Assembly: GCF_016097555.1 (NCBI RefSeq)
Contig: NC_054703.1
Location: 34,805,755 to 34,869,754, forward strand
Reading direction: 5' to 3'
DNA length: 64,000 bases
DNA from: Gigantopelta aegis
Taxonomy: Eukaryota; Mollusca; Gastropoda; Neomphalida; Peltospiridae
Below are positions 32,587 through 43,817 of this stretch, piece after piece. Numbering within the stretch: position 1 is the first letter of the stretch; each line of letters opens with the position of its first letter. The translations under genes and the position numbers were made by a program. The notes beneath the pieces are model-generated. The model worked only from the letters and a program-made list of their open reading frames with translations. It had not been told where the DNA came from and did not search any database.

Positions 32587-32880
32587 GTCTAGGATAGTTC
32601 GTGTACGTTCGTCACGTCGTGAACTCCCGTTAGAGGACGTCTAGGATAGTTCGTGTACGTTCGTCACGTCGTGAACTCCCGTTAGAGGACGTCTAGGATA
32701 GTTCGTGAACTCCCGTTAGAGGACGTCTAGGATAGTTCGAGTACGTTCGTCACGTCGTGAACTCCCGTTAGAGGACGTCTAGGATAGTTCGAGTACGTTC
32801 GTCACGTCGTGAACTCCCGTTAGAGGACGTCTAGGATAGTTCGTGTACGTTCGTCACGTCATGAACTCCCGTTAGAGGTT
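32587..32880. repeat. 52-bp tandem repeat, six copies
   Basis: Unit GTCTAGGATAGTTCGTGTAC, GTTCGTCACGTCGTGAACTC, CCGTTAGAGGAC. One copy lacks the central 18 bases. Unrelated to the 52-bp array at 24560. CpG-rich compared with its surroundings. Confidence 0.93.
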
Positions 32881-33028
32881 GTCTACGCTCACAGTGCCTT
32901 TGGGCATAGTGGTCAGAAAACATGTGCAGAAACCGGACACTGCGCCACCGTTGACATGTCAGAAACCTTGAGATCGAACACATATGTCAGAGGATCACGT
33001 GTTTTTCTCGAAACACAAACGTGATTTC

Positions 33029-33355
33029 GAATGGTTAAAGTTTTTTGTGTTTAATGACACCACTAGAGCACATTGATTTGTTAATCATCGGCTATTGGAT
33101 GTCAAACATGATATGCTAATTGTGACATGTACATGTAGTCTTAGAGAGGAAACCCGCTACATGTTTCCATTAGTAGCAAAGGATTCTTTTATATGCACCG
33201 TCCCACAGACAGGATAGCAAATACCACGGTATTTGATATACCAGTCGTGGTGCACTGGTTGGAGCGAGTAATAACCAAATGGGCCCACCGACGGGGATCG
33301 ATCCCAAACCGACCGCGTATCTAGCGAGCGTTTTACCACTGAGTTATGTCCCGCA
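33029..33355 (-). mobile_element. SINE family A, full length
   Basis: Complete minus-strand copy from the TTTAATGACACCACTAGAGC tail to the ACTGAGTTATGTCCCGC head. Confidence 0.9.
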
Positions 33356-33774
33356 CCTTGATTTAGAAGATATTTTGATGTAGTACTAGTGGTGGTTGTG
33401 GTAGTACTGGTAGTAATAGTAATAATTGTTGTTATTGCTGTAGTAACAGTATTAGTAGCAACACCAGCAGCAACAGTAGTAGTAGTGTATTTATTGTATG
33501 CATAGCCATGACATATATAAACCTATTAAAAAATATATAAAATTGATATTTAGTGAAAAAATAATGTGAGAAAATCACATTTTGCACTCAATGCTTCGTA
33601 AATGAAAAAAAAAAAAAACGGTTTTTCACACATCACGAGTTGACATAAACATTATATTGGAAAAAAAAAACCCATGAAATAGTGAAACAGCCTCTATATA
33701 TTTATAACATTTAAACACTTGCGCTTTATGAAAATCAAATAGGATTCGTAAATTCGCCCATGTCAGTCCATCAG
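33356..33774. other. unassigned intronic sequence with trinucleotides
   Basis: GTA/GTT/GCA-type trinucleotides at 33380-33490, then AT-rich sequence with A-runs. Nothing coding. Confidence 0.6.
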
Positions 33775-33995
33775 TTCATATACGACACCACTGGAACACT
33801 TTATTAATTAACCAACAATGTAGTTCCATGTGGATTTTCCCATAGCCAGGACAGCACATACCACGATCTTTAATATACCAGACGTGGTGCTTATTTGAGA
33901 CGGGGAAAACAATCAGAGAATGGGTCTCCCGAGGTGGTTCGATCCTACGACCTCAGGCGAGCGCTCTACTGACTGACCTCGACCCCCACCCACCA
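33775..33995 (-). mobile_element. SINE family G
   Basis: Minus-strand copy with a reduced tail (GACACCACTGGAACAC), body (CCAGGACAGCACATACCACG) and head (GGTTCGATCCTACGACCTCA, then GGCGAGCGCTCTACTGACTG). Confidence 0.8.
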
Positions 33996-34480
33996 CCATC
34001 ATTATCAATGTATGTTCTTTTAGGTTTATAAATTATATAAAATATTTTACTCTAATTCGATTTCTGCAATCATTTCTTAGTTGTTAAGAGAAACAAATTA
34101 ATTTTCGTTTCGGTTATTTTGTCTGTTACGTATTTCTATCATTCCGATCGACTTGACTTCGCTTTGCGACTGTTCCTGATCCGTCGCGGTAAATACGTTA
34201 TACACGAATCACGTATCAGTTGCAGTGATGACAAAATTGAAGTCACTCATGGCAACCTTGTTAAAATGTGGAGACTTGGAAAATACTTTTCACTACATTA
34301 AACAGCTGTAAACCTGCGCGGCGATCCTTTTTTTTTTCTTTTTCTTTTTTTTTTCCTTTTTTTTCTTTTTTTCCGTGAAATGACCTGGACGAATAGAATT
34401 TGTCTGGGGTGCCACGGATCACAAGGTCGAATATTGGTGTTTAACTGTTTAATGAAATGTTTTTATTGTGAAATCTGACA
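33996..34480. other. unassigned intronic sequence
   Basis: A 60-codon plus frame (34119-34301) looks less repetitive than most but has no splice-site context or family resemblance I can name. A T-rich run follows at 34328-34372. Confidence 0.45.
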
Positions 34481-34485
34481 ATTTC

Positions 34486-34489
34486 ATTC

Positions 34490-34530
<41 letters not shown>

Positions 34531-34552
34531 TCCTCCCCCCCCCCCCCCCCCC
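34486..34552. repeat. (GT)n followed by a C-run
   Basis: About 20 GT units then about 18 C. Confidence 0.95.
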
Positions 34553-34748
34553 GAATCTCACATTTATACGTGTGCGTAGCTGGTACAGCCATTTCAGAAA
34601 GAGATATTAACCGTAATTATTATATCGAAGGTAATGGCTGTGAAATGATCCTACTTCGCGTACATGCAATCTGTATTACATGTATATTTAACCATGTTAC
34701 AAAACGATTAATACGTTTATATCAACGTATATGTTACATAAATCGCTG
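34553..34748. repeat. 190-bp dispersed repeat, copy 2
   Basis: Counterpart of 30493-30685. It ends at AATCGCTGTC, where a family A SINE starts. Confidence 0.8.
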
Positions 34749-34749
34749 T

Positions 34750-35010
34750 CTCAGAGAGGAAACCCGCTACATGTTTCCATTATTTAATGTCTTAGAGAGG
34801 AAACCCGCTACATGTTTCCATTAGTAGCAAGCGATTTTTTTTATAAGCACTGTCCCACACACAGTATAGAAAATACCACGGTCTTTGATATACCAGTCGT
34901 GGTGCACTGGTTGGACCGAGAAATAACCAAAATGGGCCCACCAACGGGGATCGATCTCAAACCGATCGTGCATCAAGCGAGCGTTTTACCACTGGGCTAT
35001 GCCCCGCCCA
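34750..35010 (-). mobile_element. SINE family A with short internal duplication
   Basis: The block CTTAGAGAGGAAACCCGCTA plus CATGTTTCCATTA is present twice (34752 and 34791). The rest of the body and head follow to GGCTATGCCCCGCCC. A C-run lies at 35039-35057. Confidence 0.88.
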
Positions 35011-35585
35011 ATCTTGCACTTGGAGTCAACAGGAGCTCCCCCCCCCCCCCCCCCCCCAAGAATGCTTGGCTATACATACGATTTATCCTTAGATTCCAGT
35101 CTTATTATGTCTTATCAGTCTTATGAAATCAGCGGTTCCGCGAACACTAACGGCAGTTATTCTGTTATCGACAACTGCGTAAGGTCGCCAGAGACAAATA
35201 AGTCGGGTACAATTCATCTAGCACAAAAAGGATTAAAGATGTCGTTCATAAAATCGCCAAAAAATGTGACTTAATGTTGGATTTGGCGGAAATATTTCAT
35301 CACTAATTAGCAAAATAAAACGAAAAAAAGGAGGATATTTTCTGTAGTTTTTAGATCTATCCCCAGTTTAATTAGCCCACTATGTACATATCAACCCATC
35401 TGCTTACATATAATTAGACATAATTCATTCCGAGAATCTCAGAAATTTTTTACTGCGCTATTTGTGTCATTCTGGGCATGTTTTGTTTTTTCGTTGTGGT
35501 GGTGGTGGTTGTTCCGGGTTGTTTTTTATGGGGGAGTTGGACGGGGTGTTGTTGATTATTTATTTTTGGTTGGTTGGTTGGTTGG

Positions 35586-35588
<3 letters not shown>
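35011..35588. other. unassigned intronic sequence
   Basis: No exon found. Frames at 34999-35274 start in the C-run and are unsupported. Confidence 0.5.
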
Positions 35589-35671
<83 letters not shown>

Positions 35672-35710
35672 GCACACACACACAGACAGACATACAGACA
35701 GACAGACACG
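35589..35710. repeat. (GA)n then (CA)/(GACA)n microsatellite
   Basis: About 40 uninterrupted GA units followed by mixed CACA and GACA repeats. Confidence 0.96.
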
Positions 35711-35772
35711 CACACATATACACCCCTGTAAACACAAGAACACGACGTCATTTCATTTCAATGCAACATATT

Positions 35773-36298
35773 TTCGTGCTTATATCCAATTAAGGTTCAA
35801 GCACATAACACAGCTATCTGGGCTGTATGTCTGTCAAGGACAGTGGGTTAGTGGTTAATTCTTTGTGGTTAGTGAGAGAGAAGAGAGTGTAGTGGTCTTA
35901 CACCTACCCATCGAGTCGTTAAAACTCGCTCTATGGGTGGAAGCCGGTACCGTGCTGCCAACCCAGTACCTAGTGGTTAGTGAGAGAGAAGAGGATGTAG
36001 TGGCCTTACACCTACTCAATAAGTCGTTAAAACTCGCTCTGGGTTGTGGGAGCCTGTACCGGGCTGTGAACCCAGTGCCTATCAGCCTTATGTCCGATGG
36101 CTTAACAAGACAAGTCAAGACAAGACAAGACAAGACTTTATTTACACTCGGGCCGTTACACAACGGCATAGGAGGAATATATACATAAACATTTTGTTAT
36201 ATACACGTGACAAGATGGTTGACAGTAAATACATTAATTACAATACATACACAAACACATATACAAACATATACAATCACTACATCACCGAGGCCGGT
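35773..36298 (-). mobile_element. SINE family C with internal duplication and a nested insertion
   Basis: Minus-strand tail (TTCGTGCTTATATCCAATTA) and middle. A segment of about 115 bp (TTAGTGAGAGAGAAGAG to AACCCAGTRCCTA) is present twice. The head breaks at ATGGCTTAAC near 36106 and resumes ATCACCGAGGCCGG at about 36284. Confidence 0.85.
36107..36283 (-). mobile_element. family E retroelement nested in SINE C
   Basis: The minus-strand tail (five CAAGA units), then CTTTATTTACACTCGGGCCG and TTACACAACGGCATAGGAGG, then AT-rich sequence up to about 36283. It interrupts the SINE C head, so it inserted later. Confidence 0.75.
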
Positions 36299-36319
36299 AA
36301 GAACACTACGCGGCGGTCG

Positions 36320-36915
36320 CCCCCCCCCCCCCCCCCCCACCTCCCCCTCCACCCCCCACTGTCTTCTCATCCTGTGATGTCTTCCTACGCCATCGTGAAT
36401 CGACTGGCCGCAAGTCATTACGGAACGACACCCTTGGGAATCGCTTTGGCGTACTTATAAACGGATAGCAGTGGAATGATTACACGAGTTTATTATAGTC
36501 CAAGTTAGACCAGTAAAAAAAAAATCCAATTTGCAGTTTGGGCATCTCTATCAAATTAAAGGATCGGGATCCCAACTAGTTTCGATCCCTGGGGACCGCC
36601 GCCGTATGTATATACTTACGTTACATAACGTTGGCAAGACATTTTTTGTTGTTTAGATTTTTTTAATTTAATAGACGTGGATTTTTGGGACGTAAACTAT
36701 ATCCTTTTTTCTATGAATACAACCCTCAAAAGTATAAGTCGTTGTCAAGACTTTTTCGTTTTTAGATTTTTAAAATTTAACAGACGTAGATATTTGGGAC
36801 CTAATCTATATCCTTTTCGCTGTGAATTCCACCTCCATAAGACTTAGTATAAGTCGTTGAAAATATTGTTACGGAAATACGTCGCGTCTGAAGACATGTT
36901 ATTATGTGAAATGGT
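36320..36915. other. unassigned intronic sequence
   Basis: C-run at 36320-36337. Two related 60-bp blocks at 36640-36730 and 36750-36845 share TTTTTAATTTAATAGACGT-like text and ATATCC plus TATGAAT words. No exon is seen. Confidence 0.5.
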
Positions 36916-36939
36916 ATCAGTCAAACCGAACCCTCCCTC

Positions 36940-37215
36940 TAATGTCCAACTGAGCTGTCTCCAAGACTGGCACAGCGAAGACCGGGGTATGTACTACCCT
37001 GTCTATATGACAGTGCATGTAGAAAGTATCTAGCTCAGTCGGTAGATCACTCGCTTGGGGTGCTTTGCGTTGTAGGATCGAATCACCTCAGTGGACCTGG
37101 TATGTGCAATCCTATCTGTAGGATGGTGCAACTTTTTTTTCCCAAGACTAGGAATCAAAGTTATCAAATGTTTGATATCCCATAGTCGACGATTAATAAA
37201 TCAGTTTGCTCTTTA
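36940..37215 (+). mobile_element. SINE family G, rearranged
   Basis: Head ATCTAGCTCAGTCGGTAGAT and B box GTAGGATCGAATCACC at 37028-37085, body remnant GGTATGTGCAATCCTATCTG, and tail CGACGATTAATAAATCAG. An earlier body fragment precedes it at 36965-37020. Confidence 0.7.
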
Positions 37216-37842
37216 ATAAAAGGACAAATCTCTTTCATGTTCATAAGTTTAAAAGTTAAATGCATTCGCCATTCTAACCTTCGTAAAATAAAGCCGATAT
37301 CTGACAAATTTTCGTTGGGAAATATTAAACAGAAAATGTCATTCTCAATGTATATCGGTGGTATCTATGGTAATGTCTATAGAAGTTTTGTTTTAGAATA
37401 TGTTAACATTAACACAAGTGAGAATTGATTTGGTGTACTGTAACCCTGGCGCGGTTTAAACATGTGGTGAAGACCGAGCGTGAACCTCCATTACCGCAGA
37501 CATATTTATGGGTATGGGATCAGACCGGTGCGCCCACAGTCACTGTTAGCCCGTTATAAACCTTACGTCCATAGGACATCATACAAATAGTGATCTTTAC
37601 AAACTGCCATTTCCTAAAATTACCCATCAGCCTTTGTGAGGCAGACAATTTATTACAGTTAGATGAGAAATGGACATTGGAGAGCCCCACGCCCCCGTGT
37701 TTACTCCCTTTTTATTATCATTTATTATTAGTATTAATAATAACCATTTTGTAATTAAACCAAATTCTGTAGTTGGTTTATTTAGTGAACTGATGGTTTG
37801 ACGATTTGACAATGGATGTCTCATATACAAAAACGTTAAAAG
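37216..37842. other. unassigned intronic sequence
   Basis: No recognisable exon or repeat. Confidence 0.45.
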
Positions 37843-38235
37843 TTTGTTTTGTTTAACGACAACACCAGAGCACACGGATTTATTAATCATCGACTATTAG
37901 ATGTCAAACATTTAGCGACTTTTTACCCATCTTTGTCTTCTTCTTTTTTTCTAAATTAAAGTTTGTTTTGTTTAACGACACCATTAGAACATATTAATTT
38001 ATTAATCATCGCCTATTGGGTGTCAAACATTTGGTAATTTTGACATAATCTTAGATAGGAAACCTGCTACATTTTCCATTAGCAGCAAGGGATCTTTTAT
38101 ATGCACCATCCCACAGACAGGATAACACATACGATGGTCTTTGATATACCAGTCGTGGTGCACTGGCTGGAACAAGAAATAAACCAATGGGCCCATCGAC
38201 GGGATCGATCCCAAACCGACCGCGCATCAAGCGGG
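37843..38235 (-). mobile_element. two SINE family A copies in tandem
   Basis: A tail-only fragment (37843-37918) is followed by a second copy (37962-38235) with tail, body and most of the head (GATCGATCCCAAACCGACCG). Both are on the minus strand. Confidence 0.87.
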
Positions 38236-38577
38236 GTTTTGCGGGGGTCTTTGTTTTTGTTTTTTTAAACTGGTACATTGTTTTAAACGACGATGACTCC
38301 TGTGAATAGCATTGCCAAATTACGTGAGTTTATTACGAAAGTAATTTTTTTTTATATTTTTGTACTAGTGAAATGAAATGGTGTTAGAGGATGGGAGTAA
38401 GAATGCACGTTAAATTGGGGAATCGTGGATCACTGGATGGAAATAGAAACAATCCAACTGTTGCATTAAGGCAGTCCTATCTAATGACTCGGTAATGACT
38501 CGGACAGATACCACTTAAAGTCGCAAACTCTAATTTCGTAGGCGTACAGTGGGGGGTTTGGGTTTTTTTTTTTTTGT
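38236..38577. other. unassigned intronic sequence
   Basis: No feature recognised. Confidence 0.45.
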
Positions 38578-38882
38578 ATAATGACACCACTAGAGCACAT
38601 TGATTTATTGAAATTGTTTTTCAATGTATATACGTGTGTGGTTACTTTCTGTGCCCACGTTGGTAGCATGCGTTGTCTGTAACCTAGCAACTGTGTTCCA
38701 GTCTTGCCCTGCTGTCTTTTGGTGTTGGCTCTTCGCCATGGTCTGCTAGCACATACCACGACCTTTTATATACCAGTCGTGCTGCTCTGGCTGGAAAGAA
38801 AAAATATGGATCCACCGACGGGGGTAGATCCTAGACCGACCGCGCATCAGGCGGACGCCTTACCACTGGGCTACGTCCTGTC
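38578..38882 (-). mobile_element. SINE family A split by unrelated sequence
   Basis: The tail start (AATGACACCACTAGAGCACA) at 38578-38612 and the body/head (CTAGCACATACCACG to GGGCTACGTCCTG) at 38745-38882 are separated by about 130 bp of other sequence. Confidence 0.75.
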
Positions 38883-39010
38883 TCTCGCGATGGTCTGATA
38901 CTGCAATATAAAATATAAGCCTCCTATCGGCTGTGATCGTCTGCGATCACCTGTGAGACATGGGCAGCATCCTAGGCCATCTTATTTTGCATATGCATAA
39001 CCGCATCTAG

Positions 39011-39262
39011 GGGGCGGGACTTAGTGGGCTATTTCTCGTTCCAGCCAGTGCACCACGACTGGTATTTCAAAGACCATGGTATTGCTATTCTGTCTGTGGG
39101 ACGGTGCATATAAAATATCCCTTGCTATTAATGGGGAAAAAATGTAGCGGGTTTTCTCTCTATGACTGTGTCAAAATGACCATATGTTTGACATGCAATA
39201 GCCGATGATTAATAAATCAATGTGCTCTAGTGGTGTCGTTAAACAAAACAAACAAAACCGCA
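39011..39262 (+). mobile_element. SINE family A with head deletion
   Basis: GGGGCGGGACTTAG joins directly to GTGGGCTATTTCTCGTTCC, so most of the tRNA-like head is deleted. Body and tail are complete. Confidence 0.87.
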
Positions 39263-39554
39263 TCTAAGGCTTATAAAAAAACCCTGTGTATCTGGGAATC
39301 CGACCCAACCATACCTAAATGTTTTTGGCATGGTCTCGAAAATACACTGTTTTTAAAGCGTAAGGGGCAGACATTAGAGGGTTTGGTCTCCTCTTAAAAA
39401 AAACGTTTAATCTTCATTAAAACATTGACATCTTCGGTTTTTCATTTAGACATAGATGTTTCGAATTTCGGTGTGATTCAGATAATCAGGTTGAAATGTG
39501 TTTTTCACTCGTCTGGGAGTTCCAAGAAGTTCTTTCAGAATTATCGTTTCACTG
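39263..39554. other. unassigned intronic sequence
   Basis: No feature recognised. Confidence 0.4.
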
Positions 39555-40015
39555 TGTGCCCCATTGGGCTATTTCGCGTTCCAACCATTGTTTTACAACG
39601 GCCGTCGTATTTACTATACTGTCTTTGGGATGGTGCATATAAACAGTTCCTAAACGAAAAGAAATTTTGTTTTATTTAACGACACCACTAGAGCACACTG
39701 ATTAAATAATCATCGGCTACTGGAAGGAAGGAAGGAAATGTTTTATTTAACGACGCACTCAACATATTTTATTTACGGTTATATGCCGTCGAACATATGA
39801 TTAAGGACCACACAGATATTGAGAGAGGAAATCCGCTGTCGCCACTTCATGGGATACTCTTTTCGAGGAATTTTCTATATGTACCATCCCACAGACAGGA
39901 TAGTACATACCATGGTCTTTGTTACACCACTTGTGCGGCTATTGGATGTCAGTAGTAAACAAAACGAGTAGCCAATGACATGGCGGCAGTGGCTTTCCTC
40001 ACTCATTATCTCTTT
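39555..40015. mobile_element. mosaic of SINE fragments
   Basis: A plus-strand body piece (39562-39655) meets a minus-strand family A tail (39663-39720), then a minus-strand family B copy (39723-39931), then further short SINE pieces (to about 40015). It shows repeated insertion into SINE sequence less than 200 bp from peptide exon 2. Confidence 0.78.
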
Positions 40016-40199
40016 GATACTGAGGAGTTGGAGGGTTGTTTGGGTTGGTTTGTTTGGGGGATAATTTTGGCATTTTTCGTCTGGGAGTACCATTGTTCTT
40101 TTTACCACTGCTCTCACCAACAGCGTCATTGCTATCAGTAATAGATCTTCGCCTTGCCACTGTAATAACAATCTTTATTTGCATATTCTATTTTTTTAG

Positions 40200-40408
40200 G
40201 TGACTACGACAGTTCGGGCGATAACGATGCCGTCTACAAGATCCACCCAGCCAGAATCCTGATGACAAGGTTACGGCAGTTGATGGTCGGCAATCCGATT
40301 TTCCCCATCAGACAGTCAAAGCGAGGCTTGGGTCACTGCATTAACAACTGTATGCGAGGCGGTGGCAGCATGAACTTCATTCAGTGCAAGTCACTCTGTC
40401 ACTGGTAA
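40200..40408 (+). CDS. secreted cysteine peptide precursor, exon 2 (mature peptide)
   Basis: Exon 2 starts after a T-rich tract and TTTTTTTAG, completes Gly28, and encodes residues 29-96 to a TAA at 40406. Order: acidic spacer (DYDSSGDNDAV, 29-39), a basic stretch (HPARILMTRLRQLM, 43-56), a Lys-Arg processing site at 68-69 (RQSKR), then a 27-residue C-terminal peptide, residues 70-96, starting GLGHCINNC. Its four cysteines lie at 74, 78, 90 and 94 (CX3C-X11-CX3C), a spacing seen in several helical-hairpin peptides with two disulfides, which include both defence and signalling or venom families. No C-terminal amidation Gly is present. Neuropeptide, host-defence peptide or other secreted role cannot be told apart from sequence. 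A possible donor (CTG|GTAAAT at 40405) overlaps the stop. Confidence 0.85.
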
Positions 40409-40889
40409 ATACATTTTTACTAAATATAAGTGTATTTCAGCAGTTAAAAGCATATTGTCACAGACTACTGACCTATTTAATGGTCTAACAAAATATTACC
40501 TGAACAAAAATAATTTGATTTGTCCCTAAATGTACTTTATTTAACCATCTTCATAGCCATCATACTCCATTTATTAATGACATTTTGTAAAAATAATTGA
40601 ATTATGGCAATGGTCCATAATTCAAAAACTAAAATTGCTGAGTGGGATGGCATGGATTTCACTCCATCATGGTTCAGTTAAGGTGATGTGATAGCTAGAT
40701 TTGGTTTCCAACAATTAATGTAATTTTTATTTATTATCCATTTTTGGAGAAATAAGGTCCTTAAATTCGTGACAGTATGCCTTAAAACTACTTTAGATAA
40801 TTTGTGAAAGCAGGAGTCGAAATTCGCTGAAATTACAGAATTTGTTAAATATTTAGCATATTTGTTCCCCTTGTTTTTGTTTTCTGAAT
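40409..40889. other. sequence after the peptide stop, no AATAAA nearby
   Basis: No AATAAA is found in the first several hundred bases, which is why a downstream 3' exon is considered. AT-rich, no further exon seen. Confidence 0.5.
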
Positions 40890-41190
40890 TAAAGTATGTT
40901 TTGTTTAACGACATCACTAGAGCACATTGATTTATTAATCATCGGCTATTTGATTTCGAATATATGGTCATTTTGACAGTCACAGAAAGGAAACCCGCTA
41001 CATTCTTCCATTAGTAGCGAGGGATATTTTATATGCACCATCCCACAGACAGGATAGCACATACCACGGCCTTTGATATACCAGTCGTGGTGCACTGGCT
41101 AGAACTAGAAATAGCCAAATGGACCCACCGACGAGTATCGATCCTAGATCGACCGCGCATCAGGCGTGTGCTATACCACTGGGCTACGTG
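40890..41190 (-). mobile_element. SINE family A, full length
   Basis: Complete minus-strand copy from GTTTTGTTTAACGACATCAC to CCACTGGGCTACGTG. Confidence 0.9.
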
Positions 41191-41679
41191 CAACTATACA
41201 TATATGCAAAATATATTTTACTGTAGCAAACCCAGTGAATATCCTTTTAAAAGTACACATATGAACCTAAAGCTATTGGTAGCAAGATCATGCTAGTTCT
41301 TATAAGAGAAAGGTCAAATTGATTACACAGAACTCAATTCTTTCTTCTATAATGGTTTTCTTCACATCATAAAACAACTGTATAAAACTCTAGCTTTGTG
41401 TAAAGCATAATCCAGCAATGTTAAAAAAGAAATCAAGTCTTTAAATATAATGCTCATGGAGCCTAATATATTTTCAGTGAACTTTGTTAATGGAGTTCTT
41501 GGTCATTGATTTATTATCAACTAATATGTTATAGCAGGCAGTCTAGAATGGGGGGGGGGGGGGGGGGGGGGGGGGTGTTCAATCGTAATTAAGATCAGTT
41601 GTATATGACATGTAGTTACCATGGATAACTAAATTATTTATATATTTTAATTTTACAATATAGGCCAAGCGATCCTATT
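41191..41679. other. unassigned sequence with a G-run
   Basis: A homopolymer of about 26 G at 41550-41575. Otherwise nothing recognised. Confidence 0.55.
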
Positions 41680-42140
41680 CATCTGTATTGTTTTTATTCA
41701 AACTCTGTTCTCAACTATGTACAGTTGTACATACATTGGTCAACATTTTTTCCAATCAAGCAGGAAGCGTGTTAACCTAGGAAGAGGCCTTCCTTTACAA
41801 AATAAATACAATTTCATTTTATAATTAAGATAGGTATTAGCTTTTATTCAAACTCTATTTTCAATTTTGTACAGTTGTTCTTTCATAGGTCAAGATTATT
41901 TCAATCAAGCAGAAAGTATGTTAGCCTATGAAGAGATCTGTCTTTACAAAATAAATATCATTTCATTTTATAATTAAGACAGGTGTTAGCTTTTATTCAA
42001 ACTCTATTCTCAAATGTGTACAGTTATACATATATAGGTATAGATTTTTTAAATGAAGCAGAAAGTACGTTAGCATAGGTAGAGATCTGCCTTTACAAAA
42101 TAAATATCATTTCATTTTATAATTAGCACAGGTACTAGTA
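41680..42140. repeat. about 148-bp tandem repeat, three copies
   Basis: Each unit has TTTTATTCAAACTCTRTTCTC, a GTACAGTTGT block, AAGCAGRAAG and TTTACAAAATAAATA. Copies begin at about 41690, 41843 and 41991 and differ by roughly 10-15%. Confidence 0.88.
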
Positions 42141-42500
42141 TTATTTACAGTTTTGTTTATCGCATTCACTCGGGTTTCGTTAAACTGCATACAAGTCGAG
42201 CATTCTCTGTGGATAAACAGATTTACGGCGTACACGTAAATAGTTCCTAAGCACAAATATTAAAATAAATATTACGTCATGGGGTTGGTTTCTTTACCAA
42301 CATAACTAACTGAACCGAATAATCGAATATGCACAGCTGGCAAATAAACATTTAAAAAGGGCAAGGCTTTTAACAGCAGCCAAAGCAAAAGCTGATCCAA
42401 CGATAATTAATTCCAGTTTTATGCAATCACTGCAATACTGTGCATACGTGTACTTTTAATGTTGAAGCTTCGCAACTAATGTTAGTATTAATCTTACTCC
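42141..42500. other. unassigned sequence
   Basis: No feature recognised. Confidence 0.4.
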
Positions 42501-42572
42501 TATATAGCCGATCGATGCTACGACCTTTCGAAATTTGGCGAGCGCTCTGCCACTGGGCTACATCCCGCCCAT
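42501..42572 (-). mobile_element. SINE head fragment
   Basis: GCGAGCGCTCTGCCACTGGG then CTACATCCCGCCC on the minus strand. Only the A-box side of a family A/B head remains. Confidence 0.65.
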
Positions 42573-43391
42573 GAAAGTTGAGAACCAGCATCAGAGAAAT
42601 TAAATAAATATTAGTCAGGCGCGTAGCTAGGCATATGCACGAACGCACCTGTGGATCATTGAAAGCCGATCTTTAAAAACAAAACAGCCTAGAAATTAAA
42701 TTTTAAAGTAATCTTGTGCAATCTTTAAAGGGATACTAAATAAGAATTCATGTTCTGATCATAATTTGAAAGCAGTGCAGCCTTCTACGTTAACTTTTCC
42801 ACCTAGGAGCCAGATGGCGCCTACTTATATTTTTATATAGATAGTATGAAATGTTTTAGTCGCCAAATGAAAAAAAGGTCGCATATCCGACTAAAATCGG
42901 TCGCAATGTAGAGGATTGTATTAGGAGTACATGACGATGAATATTATTTTATTGTTTTGCTATTACATTCTCGCATACAAAATCCTTGCACTTTTCAAAA
43001 CGCTTAGTAGAGATGCATTTAATAGTCACTTTTTGTAGTAATGTCTGCTTTAAGATGCCTGGAAATAGCAGACTCGTTGGGACGATATCTGAATATTTGA
43101 AGTACGGGTGGGTGTGTGTGTGGGGGGGGGGGGGGGGGGGGGGTGGGGGCTCACAATCTCAAGTGGGGCACATTCTATAGTGGGGACACATTCTATAGTG
43201 GGGGCACATTCTATAGTGGGGGCACATTCTGTAGAGGGGTTGTCTTAGCATCTTGTCTTGTCACAATGTCAAGTGGGGCCACATTCCTTAATGGGGGTTG
43301 TCTTGTCACAATTGGCCTACTTGCATCGTGTGGGGTCGCCTTTAGCGCTGAGATTACCTTAAGTGCATATCAACCTCTTGCACTAAACGTT
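42573..43391. other. unassigned sequence with G-run and 18-bp repeat
   Basis: A G-run lies at 43121-43147. From 43160 to 43240 a GTGGGGGCACATTCTATA unit repeats about four times. No gene is seen. Confidence 0.55.
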
Positions 43392-43817
43392 AAAGTTTGT
43401 TTTGTTTAACGACACCACTAGAGAACATTGATATATTAATCATCGGCTATTGGATTTCAAACATTTGATAATTTTGACATATAGTCTTAAGAGAGGAAAC
43501 CCGCTACATTTTTTCATTAGCCCAGTGATAAAACGCTCGTTTGATGCGCGGTCGGTTTGGGATCGATCCCCGTCCGGTGGGCCCATTGGGCTAATTCTCG
43601 TTCCAGCCAGCCTACCACAACTGGTATATCAAAGGCAGTGGTATGTGTTATCCTGTCTGTGGGATGGCTCATATGAAAGATACCTTGCTACTAATGGAAA
43701 AATGTAGCGAGTTTCCTCTCTAAGACTATATGTCAAAATTATCAAATATTTCACATCCAATAGCCGATGATTAATAAATCAATGTGCTCTAGTGGTGTCG
43801 TTAAATAAAACAAGCAA
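43392..43817. mobile_element. inverted pair of SINE family A copies
   Basis: A minus-strand 3' half (43392-43518: GTTTAACGACACCACTAGAG to CCCGCTACATTTTTTCATTAG) abuts a plus-strand copy (43519-43817) that starts inside the head at CCCAGTGATAAAACGCTCG and is complete to the tail. The two tails are complementary over about 125 bases. Confidence 0.88.

Noticed and set aside
34119-34301. 60-codon plus-strand frame in the peptide-gene intron
   Set aside because: No signal peptide, domain or promoter; length is expected by chance in a window this size.
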